From Laedolimicola ammoniilytica (GTDB lineage: Bacteria > Bacillota > Clostridia > Lachnospirales > Lachnospiraceae), in the NCBI RefSeq assembly GCF_025567165.1, contig NZ_JAOQKC010000004.1:62001-126000 (forward strand): a stretch of 64,000 nt of DNA. Reading direction: 5' to 3'. Each line of letters opens with the position of its first letter. Within the stretch, counting starts at the first letter, position 1. The position numbers were made by a program, and so were the translations under genes. Under the pieces are notes generated by a model. The model searched no databases and was not told the origin of the DNA. It saw only the letters and a list, made by a program, of their open reading frames with translations. Below are positions 43,918-51,951 of this stretch, piece after piece.

Positions 43918-45299
43918 TGAACCAATATCATGTACTGACCTTATTTCCGGAAATGATTGAAAATGGCCTGAAAACCAGTATTACAGGCCGGGCCATTGAG
44001 CAGGGCGTCATTGGTCTGAATGCGGTAAACATTCGCGACTTTGCAGACAATAAGCACAATAAAGTGGACGATTACCCCTATGGCGGCGGCGCGGGCATGG
44101 TCATGCAGGCGGAGCCGGTGTATCGGGCCTGGGCTTCGGTGACGGAGAAAATCGGGAAAAAGGCCCGGACCATCTATGTGACGCCCCAGGGGACCACCTT
44201 CCATCAGGGCATGGCGGAGGAGCTGGCAAAGGAGGAGCATGTGATTTTCCTTTGCGGCCATTACGAGGGGATCGACGAGCGGGTGCTGACGGAGGTCGTG
44301 ACGGATTACGTGTCCATCGGGGATTACGTGCTGACCGGAGGGGAATTCCCAGCTATGGTCATGATTGACGCCATTTCCCGGCTGGTGCCGGGGGTTCTGA
44401 ATAATGAAGTGTCCGCGGAGTTTGAAAGCTTTCAGGACGGACTTCTGGAATATCCCCAGTACAGCCGTCCGGAGGTGTGGCACGGAAAAGAAGTGCCGCC
44501 GGTACTGCTGTCCGGTAACCATACGAATATTGAAGGCTGGCGGCGGGAGCTGTCCATCATGCGAACGAAAGAGCGGCGGCCGGATCTCTACGAGACCTAC
44601 CGGGAGCAGCAAAAGGAAATGCAGGAGAAAAATAAGAGAAAACGCCGTTTCAAGGGCGTCATCTTTGACATGGACGGTTGTCTAATTGATTCCGAGCGTC
44701 TTTATGCCCAGTGCTGGAAGATGGCCTTTCATAAGATGGGGATTCCCATTTCGGATGAGACACTGGACAGTTGGAACGGCATCGGCGGAAAGGATCTGGA
44801 TCGTGCGATTGAGAGCGTGACCGGAGAAGCGCGTCTTACATCGGAGCTGCGCGCGATTCGCGACGGATATCTGGCCGGGGCGCTGGAGGATGGCCGTATG
44901 CCCCTGATGCCTTACGCAAAGGAAATCGTGACACTGGCGAAAGAAAAGGGTATGACAGTAGGTGTGGCCAGCGGTTCCGTGCGGGAACGGGCGGAGAAAA
45001 TGCTGCGTTTTCACGGAATCTATGAGATGCTGGACTGTACAGCTTTTGGAAATGAAGTACAGGCAGGAAAACCGGCGCCGGATCTGTATCGGCTGGCCAT
45101 GAAGCGAGGGGGCTTAAAGCCTTCCGAGGTTATCGCCTTTGAGGATTCGCTCAGCGGCGTAAAGGCAGCCCGGGCGGCCGGACTTCGGACTGTCTATGTC
45201 CCACAGCCGGGCTTCCGGGATCTGGAGCCGGATGTGAATTATTATCGGAAAATCGGCGATCTGGCAGAGGGTATGGCGATTTTGCGCGCTCTGCCGTAA
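43917..45299 (+). CDS. trmD: tRNA (guanine-N1)-methyltransferase TrmD fused to a HAD-family hydrolase
   Basis: Residues 1 to about 232 are a complete TrmD, the SPOUT methyltransferase that makes m1G37 in tRNA. It has GAGMVMQAEPVYRAW, LCGHYEGIDERV and SIGDYVLTGGEFP (knot motifs), and ends at RRPDLYETYREQ. After a Lys/Glu-rich linker (about 233-244) the frame continues into a complete HAD hydrolase (about 245-455): FDMDGCLIDSE (motif I, nucleophile Asp), GVASGSV (motif II), QAGKPAPD and IAFEDSLSG (motifs III/IV), resembling beta-phosphoglucomutase-type phosphatases. TrmD alone is normally about 240 residues. No stop or frame change lies between the domains. The hydrolase substrate is unknown. 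Confidence 0.93.
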   Translation: MNQYHVLTLFPEMIENGLKTSITGRAIEQGVIGLNAVNIRDFADNKHNKVDDYPYGGGAGMVMQAEPVYRAWASVTEKIGKKARTIYVTPQGTTFHQGMAEELAKEEHVIFLCGHYEGIDERVLTEVVTDYVSIGDYVLTGGEFPAMVMIDAISRLVPGVLNNEVSAEFESFQDGLLEYPQYSRPEVWHGKEVPPVLLSGNHTNIEGWRRELSIMRTKERRPDLYETYREQQKEMQEKNKRKRRFKGVIFDMDGCLIDSERLYAQCWKMAFHKMGIPISDETLDSWNGIGGKDLDRAIESVTGEARLTSELRAIRDGYLAGALEDGRMPLMPYAKEIVTLAKEKGMTVGVASGSVRERAEKMLRFHGIYEMLDCTAFGNEVQAGKPAPDLYRLAMKRGGLKPSEVIAFEDSLSGVKAARAAGLRTVYVPQPGFRDLEPDVNYYRKIGDLAEGMAILRALP

Positions 45300-45322
45300 C
45301 AAGAGAGAAAAGGGAAGAGGCA

Positions 45323-46675
45323 TTGGAAGGAAATTTGACGAAGGGTCCCATTTTGAAAACATTGACGAAGCTTGCGATTCCCATCATGGCTTCATCTTTC
45401 CTTGGGACTTTGTATAATATTACGGATATGGCCTGGATCGGACGGCTGGGCTCCAAGGCGGTGGCCGGTGTCGGCGTGGGCGGCATGTATATCTGGCTGT
45501 CCCAGGGGCTGGCGTCCATGGCCCGCATGGGCGGTCAGGTACAGGTGGCTCAGTGTATCGGACGGGGAGACCGGGAGGCGGCCCGGGGCTATGCCCAGAC
45601 AGCGGTGCAACTGGCGACGGTTCTGGGACTGGCTTTTTCGGCGATCTGCGTAATTTTTCTGCATCCGCTGGTGGATTTTTTCAAACTGACGGATCCGGAG
45701 GCCCTGGAGGCGGCCTTCTCTTATACGCTGGTAGCCTGCGGCCTGTTGGTATTTTCATTTCTGACGCTGACCCTGACCGGCCTCTATACGGCCCAGGGTG
45801 ATTCGAAGACCCCCTTTGTGGCGAATTTCATCGGTCTGGTGACGAATATGATCCTCGATCCGGTGCTGATTCTGGGTCCGGGTCCGTTCCCGAAGCTGGG
45901 CGCGGTGGGAGCGGCCATTGCCACGGTAACCGCGCAGTTTATCGTCATGGGAATCATGATTCTGGGCGTGGTGCTGCGACAGAACGGAAATGTATTGAAG
46001 GGCATGCGGTTGTTCGCAAAGCCCCAGGTGGAATATGTGAGCGGCATCTGCAAAATCGGAATTCCCACGGCCCTGCAGGGTATGGCCTACTGTGCCATTT
46101 CCATGGTGCTGACCCGGATGGTATCGGCCTTCGGTGCTGCTGCCGTGGCAGTACAGCGGGTGGGCGGCCAGATAGAATCCGTCTCCTGGAACACAGCGGA
46201 CGGCTTCGGGGCGGCCCTGAATGCCTTCATCGGGCAGAATTACGGCGCAGACAAAATGGATCGGGTGAGAAAGGGCTACCGGGCTTCCCTCTGGACCGTG
46301 GGAGTCTGGGGTGCCCTGATTACCCTGATTTTTGTGCTGCTGCCGGAGCCTATCGCGAAAATCTTTTTCTATGAGCCGGAAGCCATCGCCATTGCGGTGG
46401 GCTATCTGATTATCATCGGCTTCTGCGAGGGCTTCATGTGCGAAGAGCTGATGACAGTGGGCGCTTTATCGGGCCTCGGACGGACCCGCCTGTGCAGTGT
46501 CATCAGCATCACCTTCACCAGCGCCCGGATTCCGCTGGCCATTCTTTTGGGCGGACGCATGGGCCTGACCGGCATCTGGTGGGCGTTCTCATCCACATCC
46601 ATTGCAAAAGGGATTATTTTTGTGCTGACTTTTTTCTATATTACCCGGGAGACGAAAAATTCAGCGGTTCGGTGA
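45323..46675 (+). CDS. MATE family multidrug/toxin exporter
   Basis: The 450-residue protein has about twelve membrane helices in two repeated halves: KLAIPIMASSFLGTLYNITDMAWIGRLG and later KIGIPTALQGMAYCAISMVLTRMVSAFG are the paired entry helices. MATE proteins export cationic drugs or metabolites using Na+ or H+ gradients. The start codon is TTG (45323), after AGGGAAGAGG. It and uraA lie between trmD and rplS, which are normally adjacent, so this pair looks inserted into the ribosomal cluster. Confidence 0.92.
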   Translation: MEGNLTKGPILKTLTKLAIPIMASSFLGTLYNITDMAWIGRLGSKAVAGVGVGGMYIWLSQGLASMARMGGQVQVAQCIGRGDREAARGYAQTAVQLATVLGLAFSAICVIFLHPLVDFFKLTDPEALEAAFSYTLVACGLLVFSFLTLTLTGLYTAQGDSKTPFVANFIGLVTNMILDPVLILGPGPFPKLGAVGAAIATVTAQFIVMGIMILGVVLRQNGNVLKGMRLFAKPQVEYVSGICKIGIPTALQGMAYCAISMVLTRMVSAFGAAAVAVQRVGGQIESVSWNTADGFGAALNAFIGQNYGADKMDRVRKGYRASLWTVGVWGALITLIFVLLPEPIAKIFFYEPEAIAIAVGYLIIIGFCEGFMCEELMTVGALSGLGRTRLCSVISITFTSARIPLAILLGGRMGLTGIWWAFSSTSIAKGIIFVLTFFYITRETKNSAVR

Positions 46676-46683
46676 AAAAATTC

Positions 46684-46712
46684 TTGTAATAGAGGACAAA
46701 TGTCACTATAAT
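46684..46712 (+). promoter_or_regulatory. Promoter of the uracil permease gene
   Basis: TTGTAA (46684-46689) and TATAAT (46707-46712) have 17-base spacing, 50 bases before the start. The leader is too short for a PyrR-type attenuator. Confidence 0.75.
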
Positions 46713-46761
46713 AAATAAGATTAAGCAACTATAAAACTATTTTTGAACGAAGGAGAACGTT

Positions 46762-48144
46762 ATGAATGAATCAAATGGAGTAATTCGTGATGCCAGGAAA
46801 CTGGGTATACCCAAGATGCTGATTCTGGGTCTGCAGCACATGTTCGCCATGTTCGGAGCTACGATTCTGGTTCCGATTCTGGTCAACAGCTATTTCGTGG
46901 ATGCCTGCGGAGAGGGACCGACAAGAGGACTGACCGTAGCTGTAACACTGTTCTGCGCGGGCTTCGGAACCCTGCTGTTCCATGTCTGCACCAAGTTTAA
47001 GGTGCCGGCATTCCTGGGATCTTCCTTTGCTTTCTTAAGCGGATTTTCTACCGTGGCGCATCTGGACACCGGTATGTACGCTGCTATGGGAGCCAATGAG
47101 AAAGCGGCTTATGCCTGCGGTGGTGTCGTAGTGGCAGGTCTTCTGTATCTGGTTCTGGCTCTTATTATCCGCCTGGTAGGCGTAAAGCGCGTGATGCGTT
47201 TCCTCCCGCCGGTTGTGACCGGACCGGTTATCATCTGTATCGGACTGAGCCTGGCAGGATCCGCCATCAACAACGCTTCCACCAACTGGTTCCTGGCACT
47301 GGTTGCTCTGGCTGTCATCATCGTATTCAATATCTGGGGCAAGGGAATGTTCAAGATTATCCCCATCCTGATGGGCGTTATGATTTCCTATGTGGTCGCT
47401 CTTCTGATGACCATGGCAGGCATGACAAACCCGGACGGATCTGCGATCCTGAACTTCTCAGCCATCGCTACTTCCGGCTGGGTAGGAGTTCCACCTCTTC
47501 AGATCTGCAAATTTGATGTAACCGCCATTCTGGTTATGGCGCCCATCGCCATCGCTACCATGATGGAGCACGTGGGCGATATGTCCGCGATTTCCGCTAC
47601 CGTAGAAGAGAACTTCATCGCAGATCCGGGTCTTCACAGAACCCTGATGGGCGACGGTCTGGCTACCGCCATGGCTGGTTTCCTGGGCGGACCTGCGAAC
47701 ACCACTTACGGCGAGAACACCGGCGTACTGGAGCTGAGCCGGGTACACGACCCGCGCGTCATCCGTATTGCGGCGATCTTTGCCATTATCGTAAGCTTTA
47801 TTCCGAAGGTTTCTGCTATCATCAGTACCATGCCTTCCGCTATCATCGGCGGCGTCAGCTTTATGCTGTACGGTATGATTTCCGCTATCGGTGTGCGGAA
47901 TGTGGTAGAGAACAAGGTAGATTTGACCAAGTCCAGAAACCTGATTATCGCAGGCGTTATCTTTGTATGCGGACTGGGCTTCAGCAGCGGCATCACCTTC
48001 ACGGTAGGCGGCACCCCGATTACCCTGACTGCACTGGCTATCGCAGCCATCGCAGGCATCCTGCTGAACATGATTCTGCCGGGCAATGATTATGAGTTCG
48101 GCGTGAATGAGTCCGGCGACGAGAACCGGGGTATTCATGCGTAA
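46762..48144 (+). CDS. Uracil/xanthine permease (NCS2 family, UraA-like)
   Basis: The 460-residue membrane protein has about 14 helices. It has the NCS2 motifs GLQHMFAMFGATILVP at the start, ATMMEHVGDMSAIS (about 270-285, substrate-site Glu in the MEHVGD motif) and GFLGGPANTTYGENTGVL (about 300-317). The NTTYGEN sequence is characteristic of uracil carriers; xanthine carriers differ here, so uracil is the likelier cargo. The ATG follows GAAGGAGAACGTT. It is an accessory gene inside the trmD-rplS interval. Confidence 0.9.
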   Translation: MNESNGVIRDARKLGIPKMLILGLQHMFAMFGATILVPILVNSYFVDACGEGPTRGLTVAVTLFCAGFGTLLFHVCTKFKVPAFLGSSFAFLSGFSTVAHLDTGMYAAMGANEKAAYACGGVVVAGLLYLVLALIIRLVGVKRVMRFLPPVVTGPVIICIGLSLAGSAINNASTNWFLALVALAVIIVFNIWGKGMFKIIPILMGVMISYVVALLMTMAGMTNPDGSAILNFSAIATSGWVGVPPLQICKFDVTAILVMAPIAIATMMEHVGDMSAISATVEENFIADPGLHRTLMGDGLATAMAGFLGGPANTTYGENTGVLELSRVHDPRVIRIAAIFAIIVSFIPKVSAIISTMPSAIIGGVSFMLYGMISAIGVRNVVENKVDLTKSRNLIIAGVIFVCGLGFSSGITFTVGGTPITLTALAIAAIAGILLNMILPGNDYEFGVNESGDENRGIHA

Positions 48145-48172
48145 AATTAAGAAACTTTATAGAAAATAAGCC

Positions 48173-48201
48173 TTGCATTTTCGTAAGGCTTATGATAAAA
48201 T
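48173..48201 (+). promoter_or_regulatory. Candidate promoter of rplS
   Basis: TTGCAT (48173-48178) and TAAAAT (48196-48201) have 17-base spacing. The -35 box lies within a 9-base inverted repeat (ATAAGCCTT/AAGGCTTAT) and the two overlap. Confidence 0.6.
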
Positions 48202-48223
48202 TAACCACGTTGTGATAAAAAGC

Positions 48224-48371
48224 AGATGGTCCGCTGCTGCAGCAGTTGGAAAGGGCATCTTTTGATAAATTCGAGAGAGAAGCGAGACAGATACGCGCCG
48301 GCCTCCGGTGCGGTTTCGGGTCCTTCGTACTGGCGGTAAGAACATCCAGAAAACAAGGAGGAGACAACGAA
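48224..48371 (+). promoter_or_regulatory. Candidate ribosomal protein L19 leader RNA
   Basis: The 5' untranslated region contains a hairpin (AGATG 48224-48228 with CATCT 48256-48260, enclosing a GGTCCGCTGCTGCAGCAG motif) and ends with GAACATCC before AGGAGG. GGTCCGCTGC plus an AACATCC element upstream of rplS resembles the Firmicutes L19 leader, which would allow autoregulation. The boundaries and assignment are from memory of the motif, not from a search. Confidence 0.5.
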
Positions 48372-48719
48372 ATGAACGAGATTATTAAGAACATTGAAGC
48401 TGAGCAGCTGAAGGCTGAAGTACCGGAGTTTAAGGTAGGAGATACCGTAAAGGTATACGGCAAGATTAAAGAGGGAAACCGTGAGCGTATTCAGGTATTC
48501 GAGGGTATCGTACTGAAGAAGCAGGGCGGCGGAGCTCGCGCTACCTTTACTGTAAGAAAGAATTCCAACGGCGTAGGCGTTGAGAAGACATGGCCGCTGC
48601 ATTCCCCGAACGTAGAGAAGGTTGAGGTTATCCGTCATGGTAAGGTAAGACGTGCGAAACTGAACTACTTAAGAGGACGTGTAGGAAAGCGCGCAAAGGT
48701 TAAAGAGCTTGTAAAATAA
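48372..48719 (+). CDS. rplS: 50S ribosomal protein L19
   Basis: The 115-residue protein has the L19 blocks FKVGDTVKVYGKIKEGNRERIQVFEG, WPLHSPNVEKVEVIRHGKVRRAKLNYLR (its key part is PNVEKVEV...RRAKLNYLRGR) and a basic tail. ATG 48372 follows AAGGAGGAGACAACGAA; an upstream in-frame start runs through the leader RNA and is rejected. It resumes the ribosomal cluster after the MATE-uraA insertion. Confidence 0.97.
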   Translation: MNEIIKNIEAEQLKAEVPEFKVGDTVKVYGKIKEGNRERIQVFEGIVLKKQGGGARATFTVRKNSNGVGVEKTWPLHSPNVEKVEVIRHGKVRRAKLNYLRGRVGKRAKVKELVK

Positions 48720-48741
48720 TCACGAAGGTTGTAAAGATAAG

Positions 48742-48770
48742 AGGGAGAATGTATATTCTCCCTTTTTCTT
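48742..48770 (+). terminator. Terminator of rplS
   Basis: A 9-base-pair stem (48742-48750 with 48755-48763), 4-base loop, is followed by TTTTTCTT, 22 bases after the stop. Confidence 0.9.
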
Positions 48771-48839
48771 TCATGTAGCCCATCGCTATGTGAAAGGCTA
48801 TTCGGCAGAATCCCATGAAAAGGTACGGGAGGTATAACG

Positions 48840-49418
48840 ATGCGAAGAAGAGGACTGAATTTCCGGCGGAGAAAAAAGAAGCTGAATCTGACGGCTCTGC
48901 AGGGCGCGGCTTTCTGGATAGGCGAGGTGATTCTTGCCTTTGTGGTGGGCTGTATGGTGGTCTGGTTCTTCGGCTACACCTTAAGCAATGTGGGCGAGTC
49001 CATGGAGCCGACCCTGAAAAGCGGCGACCGGGTGTTGATCAACCGCCTGGTCTATGAGATCAAGTCGCCGTCTTACGGAGATTTGATTGTATTTAAGCCC
49101 AATGGCAATCAGAACGCCCATTACCACATCAAGCGGGTGGTAGGAAAGCCTGGAGACACTATTACCATCAAGAGTGGGCGAGTCTTTGTGAACGGCGAGC
49201 TGCTGAATGAGACCGTGCAGACAGCGAGTATGCAGGATGCGGGTCTTGCAGAAGATGGTGTGAAACTGGGGGCAGACGAGTATTTTGTTCTGGGCGACAA
49301 CCGCAACAACAGCGAGGACAGCCGAAGCGCCAATATCGGCAATGTGAAGAAGGAAGATATACTGGGCCAGGCCTGGTTTGTAGTGACGCCCGGAGAGCGT
49401 TTCGGGCGGCTGAAATAG
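48840..49418 (+). CDS. lepB: Signal peptidase I (first copy)
   Basis: The 192-residue membrane peptidase removes signal peptides outside the membrane. A basic N-terminus is followed by one helix (EVILAFVVGCMVVWFFGY), the catalytic serine at residue 54 in GESMEPTL and the general-base lysine at 98 in HIKRVVGKPGD; a C-terminal GDNRNNSEDSR motif is present. The ATG follows ACGGGAGGTATAAC. A second signal peptidase gene lies 0.9 kb downstream, after rbgA. Confidence 0.95.
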   Translation: MRRRGLNFRRRKKKLNLTALQGAAFWIGEVILAFVVGCMVVWFFGYTLSNVGESMEPTLKSGDRVLINRLVYEIKSPSYGDLIVFKPNGNQNAHYHIKRVVGKPGDTITIKSGRVFVNGELLNETVQTASMQDAGLAEDGVKLGADEYFVLGDNRNNSEDSRSANIGNVKKEDILGQAWFVVTPGERFGRLK

Positions 49419-49450
49419 ATTTTATTTGATTTTCAAATGGAGAATACTAT

Positions 49451-50293
49451 ATGAATATACAGTGGTATCCGGGACATATGACCAAGGCCCGGAGAATGAT
49501 GCAGGAAAATATCAAGCTGGTGGATCTGGTCATCGAGCTGGTGGACGCCCGGGTGCCTTTAAGCAGCCGGAACCCGGACATCGACGATCTGGGACGTAAT
49601 AAGGCGAGACTGCTGCTTCTGAACAAGTCGGATCTGGCAGACGAGGCAGCCAACGAGGCATGGAGCGCTTATTTCAGGGCAAAGGGCTTTCAGGTCGTAA
49701 AGCTGAATTCCCGCAGCGGCGCAGGCTTTAAAAGCGTAAACGCAGCCGTACAGGAAGCCTGCAAAGAAAAAATCGAGCGTGACCGGCGAAGAGGAATTCT
49801 GAACCGGCCGGTCCGGGCCATGGTGGCAGGTATCCCCAACGTGGGAAAATCCACCTTTATCAACAGCTTTGCGGGCAAGGCCTGCACCAAGACTGGCAAT
49901 AAGCCCGGCGTCACCAAGGGCGCCCAGTGGGTGCGCCTGAATAAGCAGGTGGAACTCTTAGATACCCCGGGTATCCTGTGGCCCAAGTTTGAGGATCAGG
50001 AAGTGGGTATCAAGCTGGCCATGATTGGATCGATTAAAGAAGAAGTTCTGAATACCGAGGAGCTGTCTCTGGAGCTTCTGAAGCTTTTGAAGGCCCGCTA
50101 CAGCGGCACCATAGGTGAGCGATACGGCGCGGACGAGACCCTGGGTGAGGTAGAGCTTCTGGGCGAGATCGCGAAACGGCGGGGCTGTCTGCAGAAGGGC
50201 GGCGAACCGGATCTGACTAAGGCGGCAGCGATTCTTTTGGAGGATTTCCGGAGCGGAAAGCTGGGACGTATTACCCTGGAACTGCCGGAATAA
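49451..50293 (+). CDS. rbgA: Ribosome biogenesis GTPase RbgA (YlqF)
   Basis: The 280-residue, circularly permuted GTPase helps late 50S assembly. The G4 motif NKSD (residues 58-61) precedes G1 GIPNVGKS (127-134) and G3 LLDTPGI. The N-terminus WYPGHMTKARR is diagnostic. It is in the conserved rplS-lepB-rbgA-rnhB order. The ATG at 49451 is preceded by only a weak AATGGAGAATAC site. Confidence 0.96.
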   Translation: MNIQWYPGHMTKARRMMQENIKLVDLVIELVDARVPLSSRNPDIDDLGRNKARLLLLNKSDLADEAANEAWSAYFRAKGFQVVKLNSRSGAGFKSVNAAVQEACKEKIERDRRRGILNRPVRAMVAGIPNVGKSTFINSFAGKACTKTGNKPGVTKGAQWVRLNKQVELLDTPGILWPKFEDQEVGIKLAMIGSIKEEVLNTEELSLELLKLLKARYSGTIGERYGADETLGEVELLGEIAKRRGCLQKGGEPDLTKAAAILLEDFRSGKLGRITLELPE

Positions 50294-50309
50294 GCAGGAG
50301 GACAGATAA

Positions 50310-50885
50310 ATGGCAAGGAAAGACAGACAGGAAGAAATCGAAGAAGAGAAGCCGAACGTCATGCGGGAGCTCCTGGGAATGCTGGTCTATGTGGGCATTG
50401 TTCTGGCGATCACCTTCCTGATTATTACCTTTGTGGGACAGCGGACCCATGTGAGCGGCGAGTCCATGGAGAATACCCTGGACGACGGGGATCAGCTCAT
50501 TGTGGATAAGCTTACATACCGGTTCCACGATCCGGAGCGGTTTGATATCATCGTATTCCCGTTCCGATATAAGGATAATACCTACTATATCAAGCGAATC
50601 ATCGGACTGCCGGGTGAGACCGTGCAGATCGTGGATGGAGAGATCTATATCAATGGCGAGTTGCTCGAGGAGTCCTATGGCCGTGAAGTCATGCAGGATG
50701 CAGGCCTGGCGGCGGAGCCCATTACCCTGGGGGACGACGAGTACTTTGTGCTGGGTGATAACCGGAATTACAGCTCAGACAGCCGTGACCCAAGCGTGGC
50801 GCTGATTCACCGGAAGGAGATCATCGGACGGGCATGGCTGCGAATCTGGCCGCTGAATTCTTTTGGAATTCTGAAGCATCAGTAG
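50310..50885 (+). CDS. Signal peptidase I (second copy)
   Basis: The 191-residue product is a second type I signal peptidase with an acidic N-terminal tail (QEEIEEEKPN), one membrane helix (LVYVGIVLAITFLIITFVG), catalytic Ser52 in GESMENTL and Lys95 in YIKRIIGLPGE, and GDNRNYSSDSRDPSV. It differs from the upstream copy by its charged tail and by RDPSVALIHRKEIIGRAW near the end, which is the more common form. Both look functional. The ATG follows AGCAGGAGGACAG. Confidence 0.94.
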   Translation: MARKDRQEEIEEEKPNVMRELLGMLVYVGIVLAITFLIITFVGQRTHVSGESMENTLDDGDQLIVDKLTYRFHDPERFDIIVFPFRYKDNTYYIKRIIGLPGETVQIVDGEIYINGELLEESYGREVMQDAGLAAEPITLGDDEYFVLGDNRNYSSDSRDPSVALIHRKEIIGRAWLRIWPLNSFGILKHQ

Positions 50886-50894
50886 GAGTGGAAT

Positions 50895-51563
50895 ATGACA
50901 AAGACAGAGCAGCTGCGCCTGGAGCGCGAGCAGCGGAAGCTGGAAAAATTACAGAAGGAGCGTGAGCGTCTGGAGGCTATGCGTTCCTTTGAGCACCAGT
51001 ATGAGGGCTATGGGGCTGTCTGTGGTATCGACGAGGTGGGAAGAGGCCCGCTGGCCGGTCCGGTGGTGGCTGGAGCGGTGATTCTGCCGACAGACTGTGA
51101 GATTCTGTATCTCAACGATTCCAAGAAGCTGTCGGAGAAAAAGAGAGAGCTTCTGTACGACGAGATTATGGAAAAGGCCGTGGCCACGGGAATCGGCGTT
51201 ATCAGCCCGGCCCGCATTGACGAGATCAATATCCTGCAGGCCACCTATGAGGCTATGCGGATGGCGATTTCTAATCTAAAGGTACAGCCTTCCGTCCTGT
51301 TAAATGACGCCGTAACGATTCCGTTGGTGGAGATTCCCCAGGTGCCCATCATCAAGGGCGACGCCAAGAGCGTGTCCATCGCGGCGGCCAGTATCATTGC
51401 CAAGGTAACCAGGGATCATATGATGGTGGAGTATGAGGAGATTTATCCGGGCTACAGCTTTGCCTCCAATAAAGGCTACGGATCGGCCCAGCATATCGCG
51501 GCCTTGAAGGAGCTGGGGCCGACGCCGATTCATCGCCGGACCTTTATAAAAAACATTCTTTAG
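50895..51563 (+). CDS. rnhB: Ribonuclease HII
   Basis: The 222-residue endonuclease nicks ribonucleotides in DNA. The catalytic acidic motif GIDEVGRGPLAGPVVAGAV begins at about residue 39, with SKKLSEKKRELLY and IIKGDAKSVSIAAASIIAKVTRD following. An N-terminal extension (about residues 1-35) of Leu/Arg/Glu-rich coiled-coil character precedes the catalytic core and is longer than in minimal RNase HII. The ATG follows AGTAGGAGTGGAAT. Confidence 0.95.
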   Translation: MTKTEQLRLEREQRKLEKLQKERERLEAMRSFEHQYEGYGAVCGIDEVGRGPLAGPVVAGAVILPTDCEILYLNDSKKLSEKKRELLYDEIMEKAVATGIGVISPARIDEINILQATYEAMRMAISNLKVQPSVLLNDAVTIPLVEIPQVPIIKGDAKSVSIAAASIIAKVTRDHMMVEYEEIYPGYSFASNKGYGSAQHIAALKELGPTPIHRRTFIKNIL

Positions 51564-51573
51564 GAGGGCTTCT

Positions 51574-51933
51574 ATGCAGAACCGCCGTCAAATCGGCACA
51601 GAAGAGGAAGCTTTGGCCGCTGAATTCCTGGAAGGCAGAGGCTATCGGATAGTGGAACGGAATTTTCGCTGCCGTCTGGGCGAGATCGATCTGATCGCCC
51701 GGGACGGCAGCGTCCTTGTATTTATTGAGGTAAAATACCGGAAGACCGGAGCGTACGGGGATCCGGCGGAGGCAGTGGATTACCGGAAGCAACAGAAGAT
51801 TTGCAAGACGGCAGATTATTACCGGATGCTGCGGCGGATCCCGGACAATCAGAGCTGCCGCTTTGATGTGGTGGCGATTCGGGGACGCAAGATCCGGGTG
51901 ATTCGGAACGCGTTTCCGTATTGCTTTTATTAA
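51574..51933 (+). CDS. YraN/UPF0102 family nuclease-fold protein
   Basis: The 119-residue protein has the UPF0102 pattern: GTEEEALAAEFLEGRGYRIVERNFRCRLGEIDLIARDG (core GEIDLIARD with acidic residues) and FIEVKYRKTGAYGDP (E-x-K). These residues match the restriction-endonuclease-like core seen in Holliday-junction resolvase-type folds, but no function is proven. It follows rnhB by 10 bases, a common arrangement. The ATG follows AGGAGGGCTTCT. Confidence 0.93.
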   Translation: MQNRRQIGTEEEALAAEFLEGRGYRIVERNFRCRLGEIDLIARDGSVLVFIEVKYRKTGAYGDPAEAVDYRKQQKICKTADYYRMLRRIPDNQSCRFDVVAIRGRKIRVIRNAFPYCFY

Positions 51934-51951
51934 ACAAAGGAGGGAAGTCCC

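Noticed and set aside
44600..44660. Possible frameshift or misassembly joining TrmD and the HAD hydrolase.
   Set aside because: The sequence reads through without a stop or change of frame; the linker is Lys/Glu-rich as in real linkers. It remains a formal possibility and is recorded as the test in the finding.
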